The notes: generated by a model from the sequence alone, not told the origin. Numbered from the stretch's first letter, positions 1 to 8,456 are shown. The stretch is 64,000 nt of DNA from Bacillus tuaregi (GCF_900104575.1 NZ_LT629731.1:880189-944188); one strand, 5' to 3'. Program-made: numbers and translations.

Positions 1-19
1 TTATGTATCAATATTTAAT

Positions 20-57
20 CTAAACAAACCATCAGTGGAAAAAATCCCCACTGATGG
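20..57 (-). terminator. Terminator of nspC
   Basis: A 10-bp perfect stem (CCATCAGTGG at 29-38 against 48-57) is followed on the minus strand by a T-rich tract. It lies directly after the nspC stop. Confidence 0.85.
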
Positions 58-65
58 AGTCATTA

Positions 66-1205
66 TTATGATAATCGGTTGCTATAATCCTCAAAGCCAA
101 ACTGTCTAATCACTTTAATACCTTCTTCATCATTATAGGAAGCGATAGAAGGCAGGTTTACCCCATTAAACATATGGTTTTTCACCATTGTATAGTGGGC
201 CATGTCCGTGAAGACCACCTTATCACCAGGCTTTAACGGCTGTTTGAAGGAATAATCACCAATCACGTCGCCAGCAAGGCAGGTCATACCGCCAAGTCGG
301 TACGTGTATTCATTCTCATTCGGCTTGCCGGCATCGATAATCGTTGGTCGATACGGCATTTCGAGTACATCCGGCATATGGCAGGTTGCGGATGTATCAA
401 GAATGGCAATTGGCATACCATTATCAACAATATCAAGCACTGTTGTTACAAGATAACCGGTATTCAAGGCAATCGCTTCACCAGGCTCTAAATAGATATC
501 CACGTCATATTTGTTTTTCATAAAAAGAATGGATTCCACTAAGGTGTCAATATCATAATCGGGTCTTGTAATATGATGACCACCACCAAAGTTCAGCCAT
601 TTCATTCCTTTTATATACTCACCAAACTTTTCATCAACCACTTTGATCGTACGAGCAAGCGTATCGGAATTCTGCTCACACATCGTGTGGAAATGCAAGC
701 CGTCAATCCCGTCAAGCTCATCTGGTTTAAAGTTATCTAAGGTAACGCCAAGTCGAGAAAACTTATAGCAAGGGTCATACAGTGCGGTCTCAATCTCGGA
801 ATATTCCGGGTTGATGCGAATCCCCGCTTCAATTTTTTTCGGATGGTTCTTCACCTTGTCCTTAAATTTCTGCCACTGTGGAAAGGAATTGAACACAATA
901 TGATCAACATAGCCTAAAAGCTCATCAATCTCACCATCTGAATAGGCGGGGGCATACGCATGAACCTCCTTGCCCATTTTCTCATAGCCTAAGCGAGCCT
1001 CAAATAAGGAGCTGGAGGTGACACCCTTTAAATATTGACCAACTAAAGGAAATACAGAATGCATGGAAAATCCCTTTAGTGCGAGCAGAATACTGCATCC
1101 TGTCCGCTCTTGAACGGAGTTTAAAATTTCAAGATTCTTTATTAACAGTCTTTCATCTACCACATAGGCAGGTGACGGTAAAGCAGCAAAATCAATTTTC
1201 TTCAT
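66..1205 (-). CDS. nspC: Carboxynorspermidine/carboxyspermidine decarboxylase
   Basis: PLP-dependent, fold-III (alanine-racemase-like) decarboxylase of 379 residues, the usual NspC length. It removes the carboxyl group from carboxynorspermidine or carboxyspermidine, the last step of the alternative spermidine/norspermidine pathway in the cytosol. The N-terminal motif LALKGFS places the presumed PLP lysine at K44. HFHTMCEQ, NFGGGHH and the C-terminal LDTSATCHMPD segment with its cysteine are typical of the family. The start has a GAGGT ribosome site. The preceding gene on the same strand, 10 bp away, encodes the partner dehydrogenase, so the two form an operon ended by a strong hairpin. Whether spermidine or norspermidine is made cannot be told from sequence alone. 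Confidence 0.93.
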   Translation of the reverse strand: MKKIDFAALPSPAYVVDERLLIKNLEILNSVQERTGCSILLALKGFSMHSVFPLVGQYLKGVTSSSLFEARLGYEKMGKEVHAYAPAYSDGEIDELLGYVDHIVFNSFPQWQKFKDKVKNHPKKIEAGIRINPEYSEIETALYDPCYKFSRLGVTLDNFKPDELDGIDGLHFHTMCEQNSDTLARTIKVVDEKFGEYIKGMKWLNFGGGHHITRPDYDIDTLVESILFMKNKYDVDIYLEPGEAIALNTGYLVTTVLDIVDNGMPIAILDTSATCHMPDVLEMPYRPTIIDAGKPNENEYTYRLGGMTCLAGDVIGDYSFKQPLKPGDKVVFTDMAHYTMVKNHMFNGVNLPSIASYNDEEGIKVIRQFGFEDYSNRLS

Positions 1206-1215
1206 TTCATATACC

Positions 1216-2415
1216 TCAATCTAATAGCGTTGGCGAGAAGCTTTCTTGCCATGGCAGCCCATTTTTATTTAATTCGTCCATAAATGGATCGGGGTCAAAC
1301 TCTTCGACATTGTATACACCAGGCTTTTTCCAGATCCCTTTCATGACAAGCATGGCACCGATCATGGCTGGAACACCCGTTGTATAGGAAATGGCTTGTG
1401 AGCCAACTTCTCGATAGCATTCCTGATGGTCACAAACATTGTACACATAATAGGTTTGCGGTTTCCCATCCTTAACACCTTGAATAATACAGCCGATATT
1501 GGTTTTCCCTTTCGTTCTTGGTCCTAATGATGCTGGATCAGGGAGGACGGCTTTAAGAAACTGCAGGGGAATGATTTCTTTTCCTTCAAATTCGATTGGC
1601 TCGATGGAAGTCATTCCAACATTTTCAAGTACCTTTAAATGCGTTAAATACTGTTCAGAGAAGGTCATCCAAAAACGAATGCGCTTAACTCCTTTAATAT
1701 GAACGGCTAAAGACTCTAATTCCTCATGGTACATCAGGTAGATATCCTTAGGACCGATTTCCGGTAAATCATAGACCTTTTTTTCTGCTAATGGCGGTGT
1801 TTCAACCCATTCCCCATTCTCATAATAACGGCCGTTTGCGGTTATTTCACGAATATTAATTTCCGGGTTAAAGTTTGTTGCAAATGGGTATCCGTGGTCA
1901 CCTGCATTGGCATCGACAATATCAATCGTATGAATTTCGTCAAAATAATGCTTTTGCGCATAGGCTGTAAATACGCCTGTCACACCTGGATCAAAGCCGC
2001 TACCAAGAAGTGCGGTCAGCCCGGACTGCTCAAACTTTTCTTTATAGGCCCATTGCCACTTGTACTCAAATTTCGCAGTCTCAGGCGGCTCATAATTTGC
2101 AGTATCCACATAATGTACACCTGTTGCAAGACAAGCATCCATGATGGTTAAATCTTGATAAGGGAGAGCAACATTGATCACTATATCTGGTTTGAAGCTT
2201 TTTATGAGGTCAATCACTTCTTCAGTATGGTCAGCATCCACTTGTGCTGTAGTGACTTTTGTTTTGCCGCCCTCAACTTTATTTTTTATTGCCTCACATT
2301 TTGCAAGCGTTCTGCTTGCAATACAAATTTCCTCAAAGACATCCGGGTTCTGACAGCATTTATGTACAACAACATTGGCTACGCCGCCAGCGCCAATAAT
2401 CAACGCTTTTCCCAA
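1216..2415 (-). CDS. Carboxynorspermidine/carboxyspermidine dehydrogenase (saccharopine dehydrogenase family)
   Basis: A 399-residue member of the saccharopine-dehydrogenase-like family. It starts with a Rossmann dinucleotide motif (ALIIGAGGVANVV, about residues 4-16). In the CASDH branch the enzyme reductively condenses aspartate semialdehyde with putrescine or diaminopropane, using NADPH, to give the carboxylated polyamine that NspC then decarboxylates. The C-terminal part carries family segments such as YTTGVPAMIGAMLV. The start is TTG at 2415, chosen because a GGGGGGAT ribosome site lies 4 nt upstream. Adjacency to nspC decides between CASDH and true saccharopine dehydrogenase. It is the first gene of the two-gene operon. 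Confidence 0.88.
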   Translation of the reverse strand: MGKALIIGAGGVANVVVHKCCQNPDVFEEICIASRTLAKCEAIKNKVEGGKTKVTTAQVDADHTEEVIDLIKSFKPDIVINVALPYQDLTIMDACLATGVHYVDTANYEPPETAKFEYKWQWAYKEKFEQSGLTALLGSGFDPGVTGVFTAYAQKHYFDEIHTIDIVDANAGDHGYPFATNFNPEINIREITANGRYYENGEWVETPPLAEKKVYDLPEIGPKDIYLMYHEELESLAVHIKGVKRIRFWMTFSEQYLTHLKVLENVGMTSIEPIEFEGKEIIPLQFLKAVLPDPASLGPRTKGKTNIGCIIQGVKDGKPQTYYVYNVCDHQECYREVGSQAISYTTGVPAMIGAMLVMKGIWKKPGVYNVEEFDPDPFMDELNKNGLPWQESFSPTLLD

Positions 2416-2550
2416 TCTAATCCCCCCTAATCAATATTGAAAAGCCAATCAGGCTGATTATACAGAAATTATAAAAAGCAATCAATAAAATACGACAAAA
2501 TATGAGTCTCCTTTTTAGTAATGTCGTAATCGCTCTTGTCTATTCCTATT

Positions 2551-2600
2551 TTAAAAAAAAAGAAAAAATAAAACTCCTGCTGACTCGTAATCAGCAGGAG
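2551..2600 (-). terminator. Terminator of the formate dehydrogenase gene
   Basis: A 10-bp perfect stem (CTCCTGCTGA at 2574-2583 against 2591-2600) is followed on the minus strand by TTTTATTTTTTC and further T runs. It isolates the gene to its right from the polyamine operon. Confidence 0.85.
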
Positions 2601-2628
2601 CTGGGGAATGGGAAATGCATTGAAACCA

Positions 2629-4695
2629 TTATGCCTTTAATGATTTAATGCTTACTGCACATGCTTTAAATTCAGCGGTTCCAGAAATAGGGTCATATTC
2701 GTTTAGCGTTAAGACATTTGTTGGAACGTCACTGAAATGGAAGCTCATGAACACAAGACCTGGAGCAACCTGCTCTGTGACCTTGACTTTTACGGTAAGG
2801 GTGCCCCGTCTTGACGATACCTCAACCAAATCACCCGTTTCAATGCCAAGTCTTTCGGCATCGAGTGGATGAATATCAAGGCTTTCCTCTTTTTGCTTTA
2901 TCTTCACTCCGCTTGCATAGAAACGGGTTTGTGAATGTGTGTTATAGGATTCATATCTTCTTCCTGTTGTTAGTGTAAATGGATACTCTTCATCAGGAAG
3001 CTCAAGCGGCTCGGTATAGGTAACAGGTACAAATGGTGACAATTGCGCATCTGTAGTCTTATTTTCATGGAACCGCGTGTGAAGAATAAATGTTCCTGGA
3101 TGTGACTCATCAGGACAAGGATAGTGGAGACTATATTCCTTATCAAGCCGGGAATATGGCATACCTCCATACATTTCCCAGGCAAGTGCTCTTAGCTCAT
3201 CCCAAATTTCTTCACTGCTTTGATAGCTCATTGGGTAACCAAGCCGGGTAGATAGATCACATAAAATCTCCCAATCATCCTTCGTATTTGGATGTGGAGT
3301 GACTGCCTGGCGGACACGCTGAATGCGGCGGTCGGTGTTCGTATAGGTTCCTTCCACCTCGCCCCATGATCTTGCAGGTAGAACGACATCAGCAAGCCTA
3401 GCTGTTTCCGTTAAGAAAATATCCTGCACAATTAACAAATCAAGCTTTTCCAGCAGCTGCTTTGTATGGTTCATATGAACATCTGCCATCAGTGGATTTT
3501 CACCGATGACATAAAGAGCTTTCACTTCCCCGCGTTCCATTCGCTCAAAGGTTCTTGTCTGCGTATCGCCTGCGATGGGATTGATGGATACCTTCCATGC
3601 CTTTTCGAAGCGGGCACGGTACTCATCATTTGTTAAGCTTACAGCACCTGGCAGCTGGTTTGGAAGACAGCCCATATCACCGGCACCTTGGACATTGTTT
3701 TGTCCGCGCAGCGGCATAATTCCACAGCCTTCTTTGCCAATATGGCCTGTCAGTAAGGCAAGATTGGCAACATCAAAGACATTGTTGACACCGCAATGAT
3801 GCTCTGTAATCCCAAGTGTATAGGCAATCATGGCACTGTCTGCCGTTGCGTACTCCCTTGCTGTGTCCACAATATCCTGTGCTGACAAGCCGGTTATCGT
3901 AGCGGCATATTCCGGTGTATACCTTTCCGTCATTTCTTTTAATCTATCAAAGTCATTTGTATAGTTTTCAATAAAAGCAGGGTCATATAATTGTTCATTA
4001 ATAATGACATGAATCATCGCATTCATCAGCGCAATATCTGTCCCGACATGAAGCGGCAGGTGACGATGAGCACTTTTGACCATGTCAATTTTGCGCGGGT
4101 CAATGACAATCAGCTTCATCCCTGATTTGACTGCCTTCTTCATTCGATTCGCAATAATCGGATGTGCTTCTGTTGTATTGGAGCCCATTAGTAAAAGGAC
4201 CTCTGTACGATCAAAGTCCTCGAGTGTGTTTGTTGGAAACCCACTACCAAATATAGTTGCCAGACCGGCAACGCTTGGAGCGTGTCAGGTTCGGTTACAG
4301 CCGTCAATATTATTGCTGCCGATAGCTGCTCTCATGAATTTTTGCGTTATATAGTTTACTTCATTCGTACTTCTGGCAGTTGCAAAGGCCGTAATCGCCT
4401 CTGGACCAAATTCAAGCTTAATGGCTTTTAATTTATCAGCGATATAGCTATAAGCCTCTTCCCAAGTGGTTTCCACCAGCTGTCCGGCTTTACGGATAAG
4501 CGGTGAAGTTAAACGGCTTTTAGCATGAACATATTCATAAGCAAAGGAACCCTTCACACATGTCTGTCCTTTATTGACAGGAGCATCTTTATCTCCACGG
4601 ATTTTGACAATCCGGTTTTCTTCTACTTCAACAACTAATCCGCAGCCGGTACCGCAATAGCCGCAAACGGTTTTAAACTTTGTTGTCTCTCCCAT
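2629..4695 (-). CDS. fdhF: Selenocysteine-containing formate dehydrogenase alpha subunit (in-frame TGA at 4285-4287 read as Sec137)
   Basis: Molybdopterin (bis-MGD) oxidoreductase of 688 residues that oxidises formate to CO2. The N-terminal [4Fe-4S] site is C11-x2-C14-x3-C18 with C46 and then VKG. The frame continues without shift through a single TGA: NIDGCNRT-U-HAPSVAGL matches the Sec140 region of E. coli FdhF (ARV-U-HGPSVAGL), and a SECIS-like stem-loop follows. Beyond it come MGSNTTEAHP and the C-terminal molydopterin-binding domain (LTTGRRYESYNTHSQT). The start at 4695 has a GGAGG site 7 nt upstream; a longer frame would begin inside a repeat element. Length resembles E. coli FdhF (715 aa), without the long ferredoxin-like N-terminus of other Bacillus formate dehydrogenases. 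No electron-transfer partner lies next to it. Without Sec insertion the product would end after 136 residues. Confidence 0.9.
4256..4287 (-). promoter_or_regulatory. Bacterial SECIS element
   Basis: The UGA (4287-4285) is followed by 12 nt and then a perfect stem GUUGCC/GGCAAC (4272-4267 and 4261-4256) closing the loop GGUCU. The first loop G is 19 nt after the UGA, the same spacing and the same GGUCU apex as the E. coli fdhF SECIS, the SelB binding site. Confidence 0.85.
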
Positions 4696-4730
4696 ACATA
4701 CTCCTCCCATTTGGATCATTATGGTGCTTC

Positions 4731-4921
4731 TAACTTCATTCAGCAAAAGTCCTCCACTTCTACAAGTGGGGGATGAAGGCAAATGGTTCTTCGATTCAGT
4801 GGGGGTTCAAACCCCGGCTGAATGAAGTTAAGCCTCCGGTGGATGTCACGGATTTTTTATAGGTAGTTTATCGAGCGAGCTCGATAAAAATCCGGACGCA
4901 AATTCGTCGGGCGAATTTGAT
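4731..4921 (+). repeat. Interspersed structured repeat, copy A (short form)
   Basis: About 191 bp. It begins TAACTTCATTCAGC, has the inverted GCTGAATGAAGTTAA in the middle, then the hairpins TTATCGAGC/GCTCGATAA and AAATTCG/CGAATTT, and ends TTTGAT. It lacks the roughly 37-bp GTACC/GGTAC hairpin segment of the long copies. It ends only about 35 bp upstream of the fdhF start, in opposite orientation to that gene. It resembles the palindromic ends of IS200/IS605-type elements, but contains no transposase. Confidence 0.85.
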
Positions 4922-5077
4922 TTCGAATTGGGGTTTATTTCATAAATGAAGAATCGTTTAGTAAGATATATTCGTAAACGCTTTCGAACATTTCATATTG
5001 AATACATTAAGCCCCATATTTATTATACAAAATAATAAAAACAGCAACGGTGACGGTTGTCACAAAAGTGTGAACAA
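4922..5077. other. AT-rich spacer with possible minus-strand promoter elements
   Basis: No gene seen. On the minus strand TATAAT (5027-5022) has a TTGCTG 14 nt upstream, which is short for a sigma-A promoter. At 5057-5077 there is an imperfect palindrome with core TCACA-N4-TGTGA. These could drive fdhF through repeat A, but this is weak. Confidence 0.25.
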
Positions 5078-5118
5078 TAAAGAACCCAACAAAACAATAG
5101 AGGATGCTTGTCGGGTTC
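5073..5118 (-). terminator. Terminator of the VanW-family gene
   Basis: GAACCCGACAA pairs with TTGTTGGGTTC (one mismatch) on the minus strand, followed by TTTATTGTT, 20 bp after the stop codon. Confidence 0.7.
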
Positions 5119-5139
5119 AAAGAAGAAAGGTAATAAAGC

Positions 5140-6060
5140 TTATCCTGCCTGATTTATTTTCGTTTCAGGTGGTAGTTTATTTTTTGTATTCGGAATTTTA
5201 TTAGGTTGAAATTGTATTTCATCTGAGGAAAAGACAAGGACAATCATCATACCGTGAATTGCCTTCGCTTTAATTAAAATTGGTTCATTATATATATTCT
5301 TGAAGGTAAAGTCTGGTCCGTACCAGCTGACCGTTGCATCACGCCCAGGCGGAACATAACGGACACGTTTACTATGAGAGTACCGCTCCATTATTTTCAT
5401 ACCGGAACGGTCTACAGCGTTAAAGAGAGTAGAGGATACCTGGCAAATACCGCCGCCAATTCCTTCAGAAAGCTCTCCCTTGACAATGATGGGTGCCGAT
5501 AAATAGCCCTTTTCCTTTGTCCGTTTGCCAACTATTTTATTAAAGGAAAATACTTCTCCAGGAAATACAACATAATTATCAATCGCTTCAGCGGCCAAAA
5601 AAATATTATGAGACCGTTCTTTATTTCGGCTATTAAAGTAAGTAACATAATGGCCAATGCGTTTGTTCTTGATATTAGACAGTATTTCACTATCAACGCG
5701 GGGATATATAGTCCTTGTTGGAGCCGGCAGGGTAGAAGCTGGACCATTTTGATAAAAATAAGTAAAAAGCTGCTCCATAAATGCTTTTTGGTTCAATTCA
5801 ATGCCCGCTTGCTCCGGAATAATCCGGCCTGAATCATCAATCTCGGCGTCAACTGCTTCTCTTCTAATCTGGCTATCGAGCTGATCTGACAACTGATTGA
5901 GCTTTTGCATATCCGGAAGTGGGAATCCGGGTATAGGTGAAGTTAAATCGGATTGACTGATGATCATGATGGGTTCATTTTCATAGGTAATGGTCAGTTG
6001 ATCAGAATCCTGCTGCTGCTGGAGAACAAGAAAAAGTCCTAAAATCCATGCTAAATTCAC
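5140..6060 (-). CDS. VanW family protein
   Basis: A 306-residue protein with the VanW domain in its C-terminal half (about residues 150-280): VVFPGEVFSFN, GGGICQVSSTLFNAV and ERYSHSKRVRYVP are the family hallmarks. The N-terminus carries a short hydrophobic stretch (VNLAWILGLFLVL) that could be a signal peptide or anchor, so the protein probably acts outside the membrane. The biochemical role of VanW domains is unknown; some occur near vancomycin-resistance or peptidoglycan genes, but nothing here supports resistance. The start was set at the second GTG (6060) because GAGGT lies 7 nt upstream; the first GTG at 6069 overlaps that site. It stands as a single gene with its own terminator. Confidence 0.85.
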   Translation of the reverse strand: MNLAWILGLFLVLQQQQDSDQLTITYENEPIMIISQSDLTSPIPGFPLPDMQKLNQLSDQLDSQIRREAVDAEIDDSGRIIPEQAGIELNQKAFMEQLFTYFYQNGPASTLPAPTRTIYPRVDSEILSNIKNKRIGHYVTYFNSRNKERSHNIFLAAEAIDNYVVFPGEVFSFNKIVGKRTKEKGYLSAPIIVKGELSEGIGGGICQVSSTLFNAVDRSGMKIMERYSHSKRVRYVPPGRDATVSWYGPDFTFKNIYNEPILIKAKAIHGMMIVLVFSSDEIQFQPNKIPNTKNKLPPETKINQAG

Positions 6061-6139
6061 TCTATTCACCTCAACATTAGTATTAGAAGGGTGAATATTT
6101 TTATGTGAAAAAAGTGAAAATTCCTGGTGAAAAAGTCTA

Positions 6140-6817
6140 TCAGCAAATTTTTTGAATTAATTGCGGTGAATTATTCTTTGGCGAATTAACTAAGCTAGAC
6201 ACCTCATAGGCTTCGATTAATTCCTCTGGAAGCGGCTTTAATAATTGATTCAATTCCCGTGTATCATGGTTCGACGGATTTAACCAAGTCTGTTCATCCT
6301 CTTTTTTCAGAATAACAGGCATCCGGTCATGAATATCCTTTACCACTGCATTGGGTGTCGTTGTGATGACAGTACAAGTATAAATTGTGTTTCCACTAGG
6401 TTCTTTCCATCTCTCCCAAAGTCCTGCCATCGCAAAAAGCTCATCTGATTTCAGCTTAATACGCATGGGTGTTTTATTCTTTTGATCCTGTCTTTTCCAC
6501 TCGTAAAAGCTGTCAGCAATCACTAAACAGCGTCTTTTTTTATAGGCCTCACGAAAGCTAGGTTTTTCGGCTAACGTTTCAGCTCTTGCATTAATGAGCT
6601 TGAAGCCAATTTTTTCATCCTTTGCCCAGGAAGGGATGAATCCCCATTTTAAATAACCTAAGCGATTTCTGGTGCCGTCATTAATAACTGATAATACCGA
6701 ATGAGAGGGGGCTATGTTGTAGCTCATATGATAGAGCTCCTCTTCCAGCGCTGCCTCAATTTCAAATCGATTAATAATCTCTGTAAAATCAGCTGTTAAA
6801 GTAAACCTTCCGCACAT
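6140..6817 (-). CDS. yedK: SOS response-associated peptidase (SRAP/HMCES/YedK family)
   Basis: A 225-residue SRAP protein. The family crosslinks its N-terminal Cys2 to abasic sites in single-stranded DNA and so shields them. After Met removal Cys2 is exposed (MCGRFTLT). The other conserved residues are visible: Asn and Arg in INARAETL, Glu in DSFYEWK, and His in HDRMPVIL. Length is normal. The start is fixed by Cys2 and by a GAGGTGAT ribosome site. B. subtilis has homologues (YoaM, YoqW). It appears monocistronic. No LexA box was identified with confidence upstream. Confidence 0.95.
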   Translation of the reverse strand: MCGRFTLTADFTEIINRFEIEAALEEELYHMSYNIAPSHSVLSVINDGTRNRLGYLKWGFIPSWAKDEKIGFKLINARAETLAEKPSFREAYKKRRCLVIADSFYEWKRQDQKNKTPMRIKLKSDELFAMAGLWERWKEPSGNTIYTCTVITTTPNAVVKDIHDRMPVILKKEDEQTWLNPSNHDTRELNQLLKPLPEELIEAYEVSSLVNSPKNNSPQLIQKIC

Positions 6818-6925
6818 GCTCCATCACCTCTTACTGTAGATACAATAATTGTAACCTTCCTAGTAAGGGAATAGCAAAGGGCTGGAGCTGGAATTAAAGC
6901 GGTATCAAGGTAGAAGAGGGCCTGT

Positions 6926-6983
6926 TCCAAACATACTTGTGAAGTATGAATGATCGTGGCGTAATCTTTGGAACAAGCACCAT
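6926..6983 (-). other. Imperfect stem-loop downstream of the MerR-like gene
   Basis: On the minus strand CTTGTTCCAAA pairs with TTTGGAACAGG, with an inner CATACTT/AAGTATG hairpin. No T tract follows, so it is not a clear intrinsic terminator; it may be a 3' mRNA structure. Confidence 0.4.
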
Positions 6984-6997
6984 TAAGATCATCTAGT

Positions 6998-7948
6998 CTA
7001 TGACCAAGGCTTCCACCATTTTTTCTTTTCCTTCTTTGTAGCCGCGACTTCTCTGTAGCTTGAAATCATTTCTTGGAAAATTTCCTCTCTTTTTTGGACT
7101 TCCTCCTGTGATTGCTTGAGCTCATTAATAGATTCAATTAAATAATCCTGCTGAACATCAAAGAATTGGGAGACGCTTTTCATTTCCTCCTTGGCTTCAT
7201 TCACCTTTTTCGATACCTTCTCTAGGAGCTTCTGATTGTCTCTTTCCGCCATTTTAGCATTTGCGTTAATCCGCTTAGCAATCCTTTCGTAAGTAGATTC
7301 CGAGCCCTTCAGAATATCGTAGGAAAGAGTTCCGAAGGTTTCGGAGGTCTTTTCCGAAGCCCTCACGATGGCATTGGAGATTTCCTCAACCTCTATTTTT
7401 CTTTTATCATTAGATCTTTGAATCGACTTAGATATCTCTCTTACGGTGACGAGAGAAGAATTTGAAATTTCATTTTTCATGCCATCCAGCAAGTCATGAT
7501 TACTTTGCTTGATTTCATATTTAATGTCACGTTTAATTTCGCTTAACAGATCCTTTTTAAAGGCCTCCATTGCTTGTTGAAAGGCTTCTAGGTTTGACGG
7601 CTGGAGTTCATTGACTGGTGCGGGTTGAAGGGTATTTTCTTGTTGGGGCTGTGACGGTGGTGCTGCTTCGAATGCTTCGGAAGCAGGGTCTAAATCTTGG
7701 TTTAGGTGTTTTTCCAATAAGGTTCTAATCATCCCTTTTGGGACATTCTGCTCCCGCATTTCCTTTACCTTATTTAAAAGTTTAATTTCATTCTCCGTAT
7801 AATATCGAGCGCCCTGCTGGGTTCGAGGGATCTTGAGAAGCCCGTTTAAATCCTTTTCCCATTGTCTAATGGTTCCGGTTGGAATATTTAAAATTTGTGA
7901 TACTTCTTTAATTGAATAAGCACGTAGGATTTGTCTGTTATTCATCAT
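6998..7948 (-). CDS. MerR-type helix-turn-helix protein with long coiled coil (RacA-like architecture)
   Basis: 316 residues. The N-terminus is a MerR-like winged helix: YSIKEVSQILNIPTGTIRQW, then GARYYTENEIKLL (about residues 7-55). A proline/glutamine-rich linker follows (about 95-125), then a long charged heptad-rich stretch (about 130-295) predicted to be a coiled coil, and a basic aromatic tail ending KKKWWKPWS. The layout recalls the chromosome-anchoring protein RacA and other MerR-coiled-coil proteins of Bacillus; the tail could touch membrane or DNA. The start at 7948 has AAAGGAA about 7 nt upstream; a longer frame to 8026 lacks such a site. It is neither a standard effector-binding MerR regulator nor clearly RacA, so its function is open. 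Confidence 0.75.
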   Translation of the reverse strand: MMNNRQILRAYSIKEVSQILNIPTGTIRQWEKDLNGLLKIPRTQQGARYYTENEIKLLNKVKEMREQNVPKGMIRTLLEKHLNQDLDPASEAFEAAPPSQPQQENTLQPAPVNELQPSNLEAFQQAMEAFKKDLLSEIKRDIKYEIKQSNHDLLDGMKNEISNSSLVTVREISKSIQRSNDKRKIEVEEISNAIVRASEKTSETFGTLSYDILKGSESTYERIAKRINANAKMAERDNQKLLEKVSKKVNEAKEEMKSVSQFFDVQQDYLIESINELKQSQEEVQKREEIFQEMISSYREVAATKKEKKKWWKPWS

Positions 7949-8232
7949 TCCATTCCTTTCTGACAAATTGAATTTGGTTTTAGATATATTCTGTCTCGTG
8001 GCTACTGTTTTCCTGCTGTATGACAAAAGCTATCAAAAGAAGATGGGTTTCAACAAAAGAGCAAAAAGGCCAGGTTATGAAATGAATAATAAAGTATAGT
8101 AACTAAATATAGAATTCCAAGCGTGGAATAAACGGGATATAGAAACTCCCAATCGTCAAATTTCCACAAATTTTTCACGAAAATAGTAGAGGACGTTCTT
8201 GACATTTGATAAAATTCTAATAAATAAGATAT
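7949..8232. other. Intergenic region left of repeat B
   Basis: No gene seen. A TTGACA with AT-rich sequence downstream (about 8198-8230) could be a weak plus-strand promoter reading into repeat B and fhs, but no good -10 hexamer sits at 16-18 bp spacing. Confidence 0.3.
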
Positions 8233-8456
8233 TTAACTTCATTCAGCAAATGTTTTTTGTACCGAAAGCTTGCGACAGGTACAGAAGTTCTCCACTTCTA
8301 CAAGTGGGGGATGAAAGCAAATGGTCCTTCGATTCAGTGGGGTTCAATCCCGGCTGAATGAAGTTAAGCCTCCGGCGGATGTCACGGATTTTTTAAAGGT
8401 AGTTTACCCGAGCGAGCTCAGGTAATCCGGACGTAAATTCGACGGGCGAATTTGAT
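8233..8456 (+). repeat. Interspersed structured repeat, copy B (long form)
   Basis: 224 bp. TTAACTTCATTCAGC at the left has its perfect inverted copy GCTGAATGAAGTTAA about 120 bp further on. The 3' hairpin is the variant TTACC/GGTAA type shared with copy D. It ends TTTGAT, 164 bp before the fhs start and in the same orientation as fhs. Confidence 0.9.

Noticed and set aside
4285-4287. The TGA as a nonsense mutation or frameshift in a decayed formate dehydrogenase
   Set aside because: The frame is unbroken on both sides, the position equals the Sec site of FdhF, the following stem-loop has the SECIS apex, and the rest of the protein is fully conserved.
5057-5077. FNR/CRP or Rex operator upstream of fdhF
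   Set aside because: The core reads TCACA-N4-TGTGA, which is inverted relative to the TGTGA-N6-TCACA and TTGTGAA-type consensus; kept only as an unassigned palindrome.
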